Source of the DNA: Pratylenchus scribneri | Lineage: Eukaryota; Nematoda; Chromadorea; Rhabditida; Pratylenchidae | Direction of reading: 5' to 3' | DNA length: 64,000 nt | NCBI GenBank assembly: GCA_030063045.1 | Contig: JAQSEB010000115.1 | Coordinates: 62,001-126,000 of the forward strand | Shown here: positions 1 to 11,044 of the stretch, piece after piece | Position numbering within the stretch: position 1 is the stretch's first letter | Layout of the letters: every line of letters begins with the position of its first letter | Program-made: the position numbers and the translations under genes | Notes under the pieces: model-generated | Databases searched by the model: none | What the model saw: only the letters and a program-made list of their open reading frames with translations | What the model was told of the DNA's origin: nothing

Positions 1-1140
1 AGCCACCGGTCTCTTCGGCCAGCTGGAGCACTCGGGTGTCGTCTAGGCTCAATTCGCCGGGCACCGATTGCACCAGGAAACGATCGCCGCCGAGGGTGTG
101 CAGTTCAAAGCCATGGCCAAGGACTTTCAGCTTTTTGACCGCTCGGATCACGTCATCACTGAAGAGGATAGGGAGAATTAGAATATAGATTATAATTAAT
201 TTTGAAATTGGTTATCTTATTTTTCTATGCCTATGGGCCTCTATTTTTCAGAGCCTCTCTCTAGTATGTGGGGTATGGACTACAATTGGAGAATGTGTTT
301 TTATTTTTCAGAGACCTTTTAAAGTGGGCTTTTTGGGCTACTATTAGAGTGTAGGCTCTAGGCTTCTAACAGAAATAGCTGGATGCCGAATTAGCTAATT
401 TAGGAAGGAAAGGAAGCCCAAAGACTTTAGAATAAGCTTAAGTTCATTCGATTGGACTGGTCATGTTCAATTGATAATTTTTGCCTAAACCATTTTATAG
501 AGAGTCCAAATCGACTGTGCAGAGTCGAATTGCCTAAAAGCCGAGACTTTCAATAATTAAGTAAACCAAGATCTTCGTAAATTTACCAAATATTTATTGT
601 TTAAAATCGACTAACTGTGAGATTGGTTCCTTCCGCGTTTTCGACCGGGAACGCAACAATCGATTCCGTAGCTCATCCACCGTAATCAGCCCGCCGTTCA
701 TGTGACTTGTGGACATGCAAACTTCGATGATTTGAATGGCCAGCTCATAGTAGAAATTGCCAAAGCCCAATTTTTCTGTCCAGAATCCTTTGCTGGCTTT
801 AAATATATAACAAATTAATCCAAAAATAATTTTCAAAAAGCTTACAAGCCAATGGGTCGACTCCAACTGTTACGCACATTTCTTGAAAATAACGCCGGAA
901 TTGTGCATTTCTCCGGATCTCCTCCCGGTGTTTATGGGCAAATTCCTCCAATTTTGTTGTGAAACTATCCAATTGATCAGAAAAATGTTTTAATTGTTCG
1001 CCAGCCAACTGATTTCCTTTCTCTTGGAATTTTGCCTGAACATTTTAAAAATTTATATTTAAAATTTATTTAAAATAAACCTGGATATCTTTATTTTTAT
1101 GCACAGCACCTACTCCAATTGCTCTCCTCCGTGAAGCCAT
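1..1140 (-). CDS. snf8: SNF8/VPS22 (EAP30), ESCRT-II subunit, 3'-truncated by window edge
   Basis: Encodes the EAP30/SNF8 winged-helix subunit of ESCRT-II, which acts at endosomes in sorting of ubiquitinated cargo. Four exons read on the minus strand: 1140-1081, 1035-846, 796-616 and 158 to the left edge, with GT-AG introns and consistent phases (0, 1, 2). The first 20 codons give the basic N-terminus (MASRRRAIGVGAVHKNK), as in animal SNF8. Family landmarks follow: EEFAHKHREEIRRN, a GVDPLA segment, KGFWTEKLGFGNFYYEL, NGGLITVDEL, then RAVKKLKVLGHGFE and LVQSVPGEL. About 195 of the usual ~250 residues are present; the last winged helix lies outside the window. The start is the only upstream ATG in frame and matches family length. 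It is divergent from the plus-strand gene at 2068. No defects seen. Confidence 0.95.
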
Positions 1141-2067
1141 TAATATTATAAATTTTATAATCTAAGAATTAAAAAATGCGAATGAATAAATGAGATTGAA
1201 ATCAAATTGTGGTTGCCCTCATCAGCAGGCCTCAGTTCAGCAAAAAAAGGTTGTTTGAAACACATTTAATTAAAAATCAGACCACGACTTTTATTTTCCA
1301 TTTTCCTACATGCTTGCCTAATCCGAAAACATTTCATTATTAATTCAATGGGTTTGTGCTTTGTGGTTTTTTATTGATGTGAAAAGAATTTCCTTGCGCG
1401 TTTCATCGAAAAAGTCGATTAAAACATTCCAATCAAACCATGTTTATGCCAGTTTAACATTACAAATCTATGTTTGGTTTTAAGGGTTTTCCAACATTCT
1501 AAATCTGAAAACATTATTGGTTTTTTGGTTTGGTTTAACCATGTAGAGATATGTAGATGTAGACAGCCGAAGAAAACCAAACAAACCACAAACCGGTTTG
1601 CGGTTAATAATTTAAACTTATTTGGCATTTTTAAAAAATGAATAATTGTCCAAAAGAGGAAGAGAGAAATGTTTGAAAAGATAAAAAGATTTTCTATTTT
1701 TCAGATCACAAATCACATTTACATTTTCATTTTTCACAATTCACAAATATTAATTTGATCTTTGATGGAATTTGCATTGCCCTGCAAAATAATAATAATA
1801 TTCATTAATCCTAAAACTGAAAAAGAATACTGCAAAAAAATAAACTTGAATTAATCCATTTTGATTTTGACCCAAAGAATTTCCATTCCATTTTTATAGG
1901 ATTTTCGAATAAAAGCATCTCATCTTAAAATTTTAATAGGATATAGCACAATACCCTATTATTTTTTTGACCTATATATCCATTATAAATACGAAATAAT
2001 TTTCATTTATTTAGCTTACAAATCAAATAAAATATAAAAATCAAGACTTCAATAAAATCTTCAAAAA
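1141..2067. other. divergent intergenic region snf8 / 2068 gene
   Basis: A+T-rich DNA between two divergently transcribed genes; it presumably holds both promoters. I see no conserved motif, RNA gene or credible exon. Short open frames here have no family signature. Confidence 0.5.
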
Positions 2068-2658
2068 ATGACTTCAAATTGGTAAACTTCTTTCCCATTA
2101 AAAAATATAGATCATTAATTTAGTAATGGAAATGGCCCCAAATTCTCGAATCTGACAGTGGATGAGGTGCATGAGATGCTTCCCATAATCGACGAAAAGG
2201 CGCTGGATTTCATCAAGAAGACGCTGCCACTCGAAACTGAGGATCCAATTCTCGTTCTCAATTTTGTGCCGAACAACGAATTTCAATGGGATGATCAACG
2301 GATGCAACAAGTGGCAACTGCAATGGTTTGTTGATTTTTTATATTTTTTTTTTCTCAATTCCTATTGATTTAGAGAAACAACGGTGGTCAACAAATCAGT
2401 CGTGGACCGAATTGCTTCCAATTTTTGAACAACGACCGCTTGCTTCAGGCAAAGGTTCCTCTGAGCAACATCATTCCATGGGCTTTCCATCTCTCGCCAG
2501 CCGGTGCTCAAAGGGTCAATGCGTATGCTCATGCCCAGAATCCTTACAACTTGCCACTTGTTCCGACTCAACCGAAGATCCGCACTACCATCATCGATTT
2601 TTTCTCCGAGGAATCGGGCCGCCTGAAGATTCGCCATGACCAATTTTTTGAGGACTAG
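2068..2658 (+). CDS. unrecognised 166-aa protein, three exons
   Basis: Three exons (2068-2081, 2124-2325, 2374-2658) join in phase through GT-AG introns of 42 and 48 nt and end in TAG. Exon 1 codes only four full codons plus two bases (MTSN..). The predicted product is about 166 aa, soluble-looking, with no signal peptide or membrane segment, an acidic first half (TVDEVHEML, LPLETEDPILVLNF) and a C-terminal part with IIPWAFHLSPAGAQRVNAYA. I do not recognise the family. Coding nature is supported by strong base bias compared with the surrounding A+T-rich DNA and by clean splice sites. It lies 222 bp upstream of TRMT1 copy 1 on the same strand and may be the first member of an operon. The tiny first exon is the least certain part; the start could lie elsewhere. 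Confidence 0.72.
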
Positions 2659-2742
2659 AGAACAGAGACTCAAGAGAAAGAAGCTAAAATGTTGATATAA
2701 ATTCATACGGTTAAATGTTCTCATCAATTTTCACAAATTTTG

Positions 2743-2748
2743 AATAAA
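2743..2748 (+). promoter_or_regulatory. poly(A) signal AATAAA
   Basis: Canonical AATAAA 85 nt after the stop of the 166-aa gene, within the 222-bp gap before TRMT1 copy 1. Confidence 0.55.
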
Positions 2749-2880
2749 TTTTTTTGACTCAATTGCATTTTATAATTTATACAAAATTTCGTAAATCAAT
2801 GTCATATTTATCATACATTTTCATTGTGTATAGTCAAAAAAAATTGAATCACCAATTTCAATTAAGAATTAAGCAACAAA

Positions 2881-5509
2881 ATGGAAGAGAAACGTTTTCA
2901 TCAAATAATTGAGGGCACGGCCAAAATTGTTTTTGATGGAAATTTCGCCACTTTTTACAATCCAATTCAGGAATTCAATCGGGATTTGACGTAATTTTAT
3001 TGAGCTAAAATTGAATTCAATTCAATTTTAGGGTCACAGTTTTGAGGGTATTTTCCGAGACGAGAATAGCCCAAAAAAATGAACAAATGGAAATGGATGG
3101 AACAAAACAAACTGAATTAAAAGAACAAACATCCGGCGGCCTTCGCATTTTGGACGCATTATCCGCCTCTGGCCTTCGCGCAATCAGATTTGCGAAGGAA
3201 GTGCCCGGCGTGGATTTGGTGGTGGCCAACGACTTTTCCGAACATGCATTCCAAACAATCCAACGAAATGTCCAATTGAATGGATTGGAGGGGCGAGTGA
3301 GGCCAATGCATTCGGATGCAATGTTCGGTTAAATTATTCGCATAAATATTTATTAAAATTTAAATAAATTTGCCAGTGATTTGATGATGGAACATCGTCG
3401 ATTCGAGAAACGCTTCCATGCCATCGATTTGGACCCGTATGGATCGGCCGCAATTTTCCTTGACTCCGCTGTTCAGGCCGTTACGGATGGAGGTTTTTTT
3501 GGCTTTATTAGCCGTAAATTTAAAAAATTTTTCACAGGAATTTTGATGGTGACCTGTACGGACATGGCCATCCTCTGCGGGAATTGTCCAGAGGCCTGCT
3601 TCGCCAAATACGGTTCCATCCCCATTCGGCACAAATCCTGCCATGAAATGGTTAATTTACCCAAAAATTCAATCAATAAATCCACTTCCATTCCAGGCCC
3701 TCCGAATCCTCCTCCGTGCCATCGATTCGGCGGCCAATCGCCATGGCCGCTTCATTCAACCCCTCCTCTGCATTTCCATCGATTTCTACATTCGGTGTTT
3801 TGTCCGAGTGCAGTCGGGGGCGGCCAAAGCCAAGCAAAGTTTGTGCCGGCTGGCCCAGGTGTTCAGCTGCGCCCAATGCCAATCACTCGACTTCCAACCG
3901 CTCATCCGTAAATCCGTCCAAGGCGAAAGTGTTCGATTCACGGCACCGCATTTTGCCAGCAATTTGGTCCACAAATTTGGAGTGGAGGTTAATGGGATTT
4001 TTAATTTAATTATTAATTAATAATTTAAATGTGAAGGATGGAGAAAATGCGGCCAAACAAAATGGAAATAAAAAATCTTCCGGAGAAAGCAACAAAGATG
4101 AACAAAATGTTGGAAATTGTGGAAAATGCGTTCATTGCGGGTGCACGGCAATCCACGTGGGTGGACCAATTTATGTTGGGCCAATCCATGACCGGGAATT
4201 TGTGCAGAAAATGTTGAACAGGTTTATCCATTTTATTTTAATATTCATTAAAAAATTATTAAATTAAAGTATTTTTGGGGTTGCGGGTTCGAACCCATTC
4301 AAGAGAAAATGTTTTTAAATCATTAAATTTAATCCAAAATTCCACAAAAATTATTCCAAATAATAAATAAAATAATTTTTTTTATTAAATTCCAGCCTCA
4401 AACGAACACCATCATCACCAACAAATGAGGGTCAACCACCAACGCATCCACCACAATTGGGCACATTGGAACGGTTGGAGGGCGTTTTAACGCTGGTTTT
4501 GGAGGAATTGGCGGTGGATCGGCCCCTGTCCATGGATTATTCCCATTTGATGGCCACCATCAAATGCCCAACCCCAAAAGTGGCCCTTTTTCGATCGGCC
4601 CTCTTGAATGGCGGTTACCGATGCTCCGGCACACATTCAAACCCAAATGGCCTCAAAACCGATGCACCAATGCATTTTGTTTGGGACATTTGCCGAGCAT
4701 GGGTTCGTCCTCCTCCTCCTTTTTTTGTGAATTTTAAAAATTTTGTGGATTTCAGGCCAAACAAGCCGGCTTAAATGTGAACAAATTGAAGGAGGACTCA
4801 ACGGCCCGACGAATTTTGAGCAAGGAACAAAGATACAGCCAAAATATGGGAAATATTAGACTGTATTTTTTCTACGAACTCAAGACCTGAATTTTTCGAA
4901 AGTGAGGCTCCACATTTGGGTCGAAAATTTTGAAATTTTTTATAATTTCAAAAAAATTTTTGGCAAAGGGGGTGGGTCGAAAATTTTAAAAATTCCGAAA
5001 AAATTGTAAAATTTTAATCCATAATTTTTTCCAGTTCCCGAGTGAATTTCACCTATCATCCGGATGCATTCCCACCCACCGATCCAATCCACCGCGTTGG
5101 CCGGGAGGATGAAAACAACGAAAATTGGGGCCCAATTCGTCGATTTGAAGAAAATTCCAAAGCGAAAAAACCAACAACATTATCAAGCGGAAAGGTCAAA
5201 AAGATGGCGACACCACCAAAAAAGTCCAAAAAGACAGAAGAAATGCCCAAAACGCCGGACCACTATTGGGACGTGGATTTTCCCTCGCCCGGGGAACAAG
5301 TTCGACTCGGCTACCTCACCTACGCCACATCGCCTCTGTTCAAAAATAGGAATTTGACGGCACCCAAAAGGAGGGCTGCTTCTCCACCACGGCAACCGCA
5401 GCAACAACATCAGCAACAAAAGACGCAATCACTTCCGGTCAAACGGCGGCTGATGGTCGACTTTTCATCGGAAACGGACAGTTGGAATGATGATGAGGAA
5501 AATGAATGA
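2881..5509 (+). CDS. trmt1: tRNA (guanine26-N2)-dimethyltransferase, TRMT1 copy 1
   Basis: SAM-dependent enzyme that methylates G26 of tRNAs. Nine exons: 2881-2990, 3032-3322, 3377-3492, 3538-3650, 3697-3987, 4037-4221, 4396-4702, 4756-~4832/4862 and 5035-5509. Signatures: FYNPIQEFNRDLT at the N-terminus, SAM-site region (LDALSASGLRAIRFAKE, VVANDFSEHA), the DLDPYGSA catalytic motif, CTDMAILCGN, and two zinc-type CxxC pairs (SCAQC, CVHC) as in TRM1. The exon-8 donor position, by comparison with copy 2, reads AT instead of GT; an in-frame GT at 4863 would add 10 codons. Depending on the donor the product is 654 or 664 aa; reading through gives a stop at 4887-4889. The last exon (158 codons) is unlike that of copy 2, ends in a K/P/Q-rich and acidic tail, and contains a CtIP-like motif (TPDHYWDVDFPS). 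A second copy lies inverted at 55095-59172. Confidence 0.93.
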
Positions 5510-5701
5510 ATGGGGAAGAGAAGAGGAGGAGGGAAGAATTGTAAAAAATGATGGAATAATTTTTGAATTAATTTTGTTTATTTGTTTGGTTTTCCAAACA
5601 CAATATAATCTCATTTTGCTCGTCTTCAAAATTTTATATAACTTTTATTTTGCGCTCTATTTTGAGATTTTGGTCTTTCCAATTTATTTTAATTTATTTT
5701 G

Positions 5702-5707
5702 AATAAA
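5702..5707 (+). promoter_or_regulatory. poly(A) signal AATAAA
   Basis: AATAAA about 190 nt after the TRMT1 copy 1 stop and 118 nt before the prefoldin start codon; it fits an intercistronic or terminal 3' end. Confidence 0.5.
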
Positions 5708-5825
5708 TTATTTGAATTTATTTTCGAATTTTCCTCATTTTTTTCGTATTTTCGAACAAAATTTATTTTAATCTAATTTTAATTTAATTTATATTTTTTT
5801 ATTTGTTTAAAAAGTCAAAACAGAA

Positions 5826-6697
5826 ATGGGCAAATTGGAAGATCTGAAGACCAAATTCGACGAGGATGTGGAAAAAATGCGCCAATTGGAGAGAGGTTAA
5901 ATGTTAAAATAAAATTTAATTATAATAATGTTAGCATTTAAAGAGAGGACTCGATACATTTCAAATCGGAAGAGACTGGAGAGCCAACTCACTGAGAACA
6001 ACATGGTCAAGGAGGTTAGCTATAGAAATGGGGATTTACTAAAAAAAATAATTCCAAGGGATTTTTACTAAATTTATTCCATTAGCCAGTTCAATTTTTT
6101 GGACAAAATTAATAAATATATTTAGGATTTTTTGAACTTTAATAATTAATTTTGAAAAAATTTCAAAAATCAGAAAAATTCTTTTATAAACAAACTTTTT
6201 TTGTGATTAAAAAAATATTCAAGGTTTTAATCATATTTTTATGGAGGAATGTTTATAAATTTCAACATTTTCTAGCCAAAACTTACTTTTATGGGATAAA
6301 TCAATATAAAATATGACTCGAAATTCACAATAAAAATTTTTAAAAATTTCTCAAATTTTTCGAAAATTTATTAGAAAATTAACAATTAAATTTGCAATAA
6401 TTTATTGGGAAAATTTAACAAAATAAACTAAATCTCTTCATTTTCAAGGAATTGGACCGCTTGGAGGATGGAGCCGACGTGTTCAAATTGATTGGGCCCG
6501 TGATGGTCAAACAGGAGCTGGGCGAGGCCCGACAAAATGTACAAAAACGGATTGACTACATCAAAAAGGAGGTGGAACGAATGGAAAGCATGATGGCCGA
6601 CAATTTGAAGGGAATTAATGGACAAAAGGAGCAAATCGAACGGACAAGGACCAAATTGAGACAGGCATTGCAGCAACAAGGCGGTGGTGCAAATTGA
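5826..6697 (+). CDS. pfd-6: prefoldin subunit 6 (beta-type)
   Basis: Subunit of the hexameric prefoldin co-chaperone that delivers nascent actin and tubulin to the chaperonin CCT in the cytosol. Three exons, 5826-5895, 5944-6014 and 6449-6697, give 129 aa, the normal length for PFDN6. Family blocks: SQLTENNMVKEEL at the end of the first helix, then GADVFKLIGPVMVKQELGEA (the beta-hairpin body), then KRIDYIKKEVERME starting the second coiled-coil arm, with a Q/G-rich tail. Intron 2 is long for this locus (434 nt) and very A+T-rich. The gene starts 316 bp after TRMT1 copy 1 on the same strand, compatible with a nematode operon; no spliced-leader site can be proven from sequence alone. Confidence 0.96.
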
Positions 6698-6750
6698 AGA
6701 ACAACAAAAATGCACAATGAATGAATGAATGAAATATGTTCATTAAATTA

Positions 6751-6756
6751 AATAAA
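6751..6756 (+). promoter_or_regulatory. poly(A) signal AATAAA
   Basis: AATAAA 54 nt past the prefoldin stop codon. Confidence 0.55.
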
Positions 6757-6769
6757 ATCATATTTGTTG

Positions 6770-7440
6770 CTGTTTTAATCAATCTCATGGCATAAAAAAA
6801 ATAAATTCTCTGAATAAAATATTTTCTTAACTTTCTTTTAAAATAATCCTTAACAAATGTACATGTGCATTTTTTCGTAAAAATAAAAAGTGCAAATGCA
6901 AAAGCCTTTGGGTCGAACGGCGTACTGTATGTTGGATTTGGTTAAGTTTTTGAATTCCCGCCAAAAAGAATTTGGCGAAATGTAATGGAATTTTTTATCC
7001 AAAATTGATCGATCGATCGATGAAAATTGAAAATGAAAGAGGAAGAGCGAAGGCGAGCTTTAGGTTTTTCATTGAAGATTGAATGAAGAAACACAACACA
7101 AACTTGATAAAAAATCTGTTTTATGGCTGAGCAGATATAGCTTAAATAAGTTTTCAACTCCACAAAATCCGGATATATCCTCATTAAAAAATAAAATTTT
7201 CATTTCTCAATCCCATTTCAAACAAAGCTTTGATTCTTCATGGTTTTCTCCATTTTTTTTTTTAGTTCAATCAATTTCCACTTTACTTTTCTGGCAATCA
7301 TAGTTTCCACAGTCCTTCTCGCAAAATGCTACCCCCCTTCCATTCCCATTCCCATAAAATAGACGTGAATATACCAAATTTTCAATTTTAGATTAAATTT
7401 GAAACGCTTTAAATTTCTTAAATTTCAAAACTAAACAACA
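6770..7440. other. intergenic, likely 14-3-3 promoter and 5' UTR
   Basis: No gene recognised. It contains a short GATC repeat (four units near 7007-7021) and pyrimidine-rich runs before the 14-3-3 start. The size of the gap suggests that 14-3-3 has its own promoter. Confidence 0.4.
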
Positions 7441-8435
7441 ATGGGTACTTTCGCATTGGCCGAGAATAAGGACAAACTCGTTCAACGTGCAAAACTTGCC
7501 GAACAGGTAAGGGTAAAGGATGTTATCTACGTTAAAACATTCACAATTGCAGACTGAACGTTACGAGGACATGGCTCAAGCAATGAAGGAGGTCACCGAA
7601 CTTGGCGGCGATGGGGAATTGACCAATGAGGAACGCAATTTGCTCTCGGTTGCCTACAAGAACGTGGTTGGTTCTCGTCGTTCAGCATGGCGTACCATCT
7701 CCAACATTGAGCAAAAGATCGACGGTGGTGGCATATCGGAAGGGAAGAAGACGAAGAGACAAATGGCCAAAGAATACCGGGAGAAGGTTGAACAGGAGTT
7801 GCGCGCAATTTGCCATGATGTTTTGGTAAGCAAAGAAGAATAGGATAAATCAATAAATAATATTCTTCAGGATTTGCTGGACAAATATCTCGTCCCAAAG
7901 GCCACCACTGCCGACTCCAAAGTGTTCTATCTGAAGATGAAGGGCGACTACTATCGCTATTTGGCCGAGGTCGCCACCGGAGATGATCGGACCAGTAAGT
8001 TTTTTGAATAATTGAATAAATCATAATTTCCTGAATTTAGACGTCATTGAGAAGTCCCAAGAAGGCTACCAAGAGGCATTCGACATTGCCAAGGACAAAA
8101 TGCAGCCGACCAATCCAATTCGTCTGGGCTTGGCACTGAACTTCTCCGTCTTCTACTTCGAGATTCTGAACTCTTCGGAAAAGGCTTGCCAATTGGCCAA
8201 ACAGGTTTTTTCCATAGGCTGGACCTTAATTTTATTCATTTTTCAGTCATTCGATGATGCCATCGCCGAGTTGGACACCCTGAATGAGGAGAGCTACAAG
8301 GATTCCACTATGATCATGCAATTGCTTCGCGACAATCTCACACTTTGGACCAACGAGGACACCGCAGCGGAAGAGCCGGAAGACGTGGATGAGGAAGAGC
8401 TGCCCGGCGAGACCAACAATGGTGGTGGAAACTGA
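7441..8435 (+). CDS. ftt-2: 14-3-3 protein (FTT-2/PAR-5-like)
   Basis: Phosphoserine/threonine-binding adaptor of the cytosol that dimerises and regulates kinases and transcription factors. Five exons, 7441-7506, 7553-7825, 7871-7994, 8041-8204 and 8247-8435, give 271 aa. Family signatures are intact: [15 protein letters not shown] (dimer interface), [20 protein letters not shown] (signature 1, with the phosphate-binding K and R), [12 protein letters not shown] (R-Y of the binding groove), [18 protein letters not shown], and signature 2 ([18 protein letters not shown]). It is about 20 residues longer than the usual ~248 because of an acidic, glycine-ending tail ([15 protein letters not shown]). 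All introns are GT-AG and 45-46 nt or slightly shorter. The gene symbol is by similarity; C. elegans has two paralogues and I cannot say which is orthologous. Confidence 0.97.
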
Positions 8436-8646
8436 ATGAAGAAGGATGAGGAAAGGAAGAGGACCGAATATGAAGAAAATCATCAAAATGGACCTTGAGG
8501 ACTTATTTAATTATATTTTTTGTTGTTGTTTTTGACTCACCACCATATAAAATCATCACCAAAATTCCCCCTCATCTAAATTTTGTTGTTTTCCTCTTTT
8601 GGTCCAACGAAACCAATTTTTGACCGTTAATTTTGTCTATCTCTTC

Positions 8647-8652
8647 AATAAA
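8647..8652 (+). promoter_or_regulatory. poly(A) signal AATAAA
   Basis: AATAAA 212 nt after the 14-3-3 stop; the family-A satellite begins about 70 nt later. Confidence 0.55.
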
Positions 8653-8724
8653 CTTGATGGTATAAATTTATTTTAAATGATGCTCATTTGAATTTGATTT
8701 AATGATTTTTTGGAATTAGATTTA

Positions 8725-10172
8725 ATTCCGCCTGTTTTGTGTTTTCGCTTAGAATAATTCCGCCTGTTTTGTGTTTTCGCTTAGAATAATTCCGCCTGTT
8801 TGTGTTTTCGTTTAGAATAATTCCGCCTGTTTTGTGTTTTCGCTTAGAATAATTCCGCCTGTTTTTTTTCGTTTAGAATAATTCCGCCTGTTTTATTTTT
8901 TCGCTTAGAATAATTCCGCCTGTTTTGTGTTTTCGCTTAGAATAATTCCGCCTGTTTTGTGTTTTCGCTTAGAATAATTCCGCCTGTTTTGTGTTTTCGC
9001 TTAGAATAATTCCGCCTGTTTTGTGTTTTCGCTTAGAATAATTCCGCCTGTTTTGTGTTTTCGTTTAGAATAATTCCGCCTGTTTTGTGTTTTCGCTTAG
9101 AATAATTCCGCCTGTTTTGTGTTTTCGTCTGTTTGTGTTTTCGCCTAGAATAATTCCGCCTGTTTTGTGTTTTCTTTAGAATAATTCCGCCTGTTTTGTG
9201 TTTTCGCTTAGAATAATTCCGCCTGTTTTGTGTTTTCATTTAGAATAATTCCGCCTGTTTGTGTTTTCGCTTAGAATAATTCCGCCTGTTTTTTTTCGTT
9301 TAGAATAATTCCGCCTGTTTTATTTTTTCGCTTAGAATAATTCCGCCTGTTTTGTGTTTTCGCTTAGAATAATTCCGCCTGTTTTGTGTTTTCGCTTAGA
9401 ATAATTCCGCCTGTTTTGTGTTTTCGCTTAGAATAATTCCGCCTGTTTTGTGTTTTCGCTTAGAATAATTCCGCCTGTTTTGTGTTTTCGCTTAGAATAA
9501 TTCCGCCTGTTTTGTGTTTTCATTTAGAATAATTCCGCCTGTTTTGTGTTTTCATTTAGAATAATTCCGCCTGTTTTGTGTTTTCATTTAGAATAATTCC
9601 GCCTGTTTGTGTTTTCGCTTAGAATAATTCCGCCTGTTTTTTTTCGTTTAGAATAATTCCGCCTGTTTTATTTTTTCGCTTAGAATAATTCCGCCTGTTT
9701 TGTGTTTTCGCTTAGAATAATTCCGCCTGTTTTGTGTTTTCGCTTAGAATAATTCCGCCTGTTTTGTGTTTTCGCTTAGAATAATTCCGCCTGTTTTGTG
9801 TTTTCGCTTAGAATAATTCCGCCTGTTTTGTGTTTTCGTTTAGAATAATTCCGCCTGTTTTGTGTTTTCGCTTAGAATAATTCCGCCTGTTTTGTGTTTT
9901 CGTCTGTTTGTGTTTTCGCCTAGAATAATTCCGCCTGTTTTGTGTTTTCTTTAGAATAATTCCGCCTGTTTTGTGTTTTCGCTTAGAATAATTCCGCCTG
10001 TTTTGTGTTTTCGTCTGTTTGTGTTTTCGCTTAGAATAATTCCGCCTGTTTTGTGTTTTCGTCTGTTTGTGTTTTCGCCTAGAATAATTCCGCCTGTTTT
10101 GTGTTTTCGCTTAGAATAATTTCGCCTGTTTGTGTTTTCGCTTAGAATAATTCCACCTGTTTTTTATTTCAT
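8725..10172 (+). repeat. satellite A1: 32-bp tandem repeat array
   Basis: About 45 head-to-tail copies of a 32-bp unit made of the core AATAATTCCGCCTG followed by TTTTGTGTTTTCGCTTAG. Variants include CGTTTAG and CATTTAG endings, a shortened TTTTTTTTCG unit, a TTTTATTTTTTCG unit and partial units (CGTCTGTTTGTG). Short and TATT variants recur together near 8860, 9288 and 9632, showing block-wise amplification. There are no unique spacers, so it is not a CRISPR array. Confidence 0.97.
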
Positions 10173-11044
10173 CTAACTTCAATCCTCTTCCCTTTCATTG
10201 AGATAAAACACAAAATTGTTCATAGACTATTCCCCCTTATTCTTCAAGCACAATGGACTTATTGATATAGGCATCTTTTACCCAAAGGTTGAAATTAAAA
10301 AGGAGGCGGCTGGCAGAAGCTCATCACGGCAGAACGGTCCTTGAAGGGAAACAGAGAGCTCATTTTCCCCTGCTGTTCTTCCTATTTGGGGTGGCTTTTA
10401 TTGGCGTGCACTTCATCACCCCTCTTATTAGGACCGGTTGGTGGCAAAGAAGAGTGGGAGGATTGGATGAATTAGGGGAATGGCTAATCCCCCAGTTGGC
10501 TGGAGGGGCTCTTGTCCATTTTTGACTGCGCACTGCGCCCCCACAACACATCCATTTGCGTGAAGAGGCAATTGGTGAAAGGAGGAGAAGAGAAGTTCCA
10601 CCGCCATTATTTTGAAGGCTGGCAGCAAAATAAAGCATAACATTTTTGTGTGTCCATCTTCCACCCGCACAAAAAATTGTCCATTTGCTTTCGTCTCAAA
10701 TCCGCCTCAGGCGAACACATCATCATCGCCAGTGGTCAATTCGGGCTTCTCCTCATCAGTCCCCACACTCAGCTGTTGGTCTTGTTTTTGTGCTTTGTGT
10801 GTTTGTTCGTCGAGATTAGTTGGTTGGCTGCGCGAAAATCGTTAAACAATCATTTATTACCCAAAAATATGCAAAAATCCAGCCCAATGACAATTTCGCC
10901 GCAATCATCCACCATCGCAACCCCTGTTTAACCACTAGGCTAGGCCAACTCCGCAGCATCAGCAACAATAACAACGTTAATTCCCAGAGGAGATAAGAAA
11001 TCCTTTCGTTAATCCCTTCTCCTGATTCACCCATCCCACCAAAA
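10173..11044. other. non-coding, GC-richer upstream region of the Cys-rich gene
   Basis: A stretch with higher G+C than its surroundings between the satellite and the signal-peptide gene at 11045. Short open frames exist on both strands but none shows a family motif or splice-consistent continuation. It probably includes the promoter of the next gene. Confidence 0.4.

Noticed and set aside
10289..10525. Plus-strand 78-codon frame with a hydrophobic segment
   Set aside because: No splice-consistent continuation, overlapped by two minus-strand frames, no family signature.
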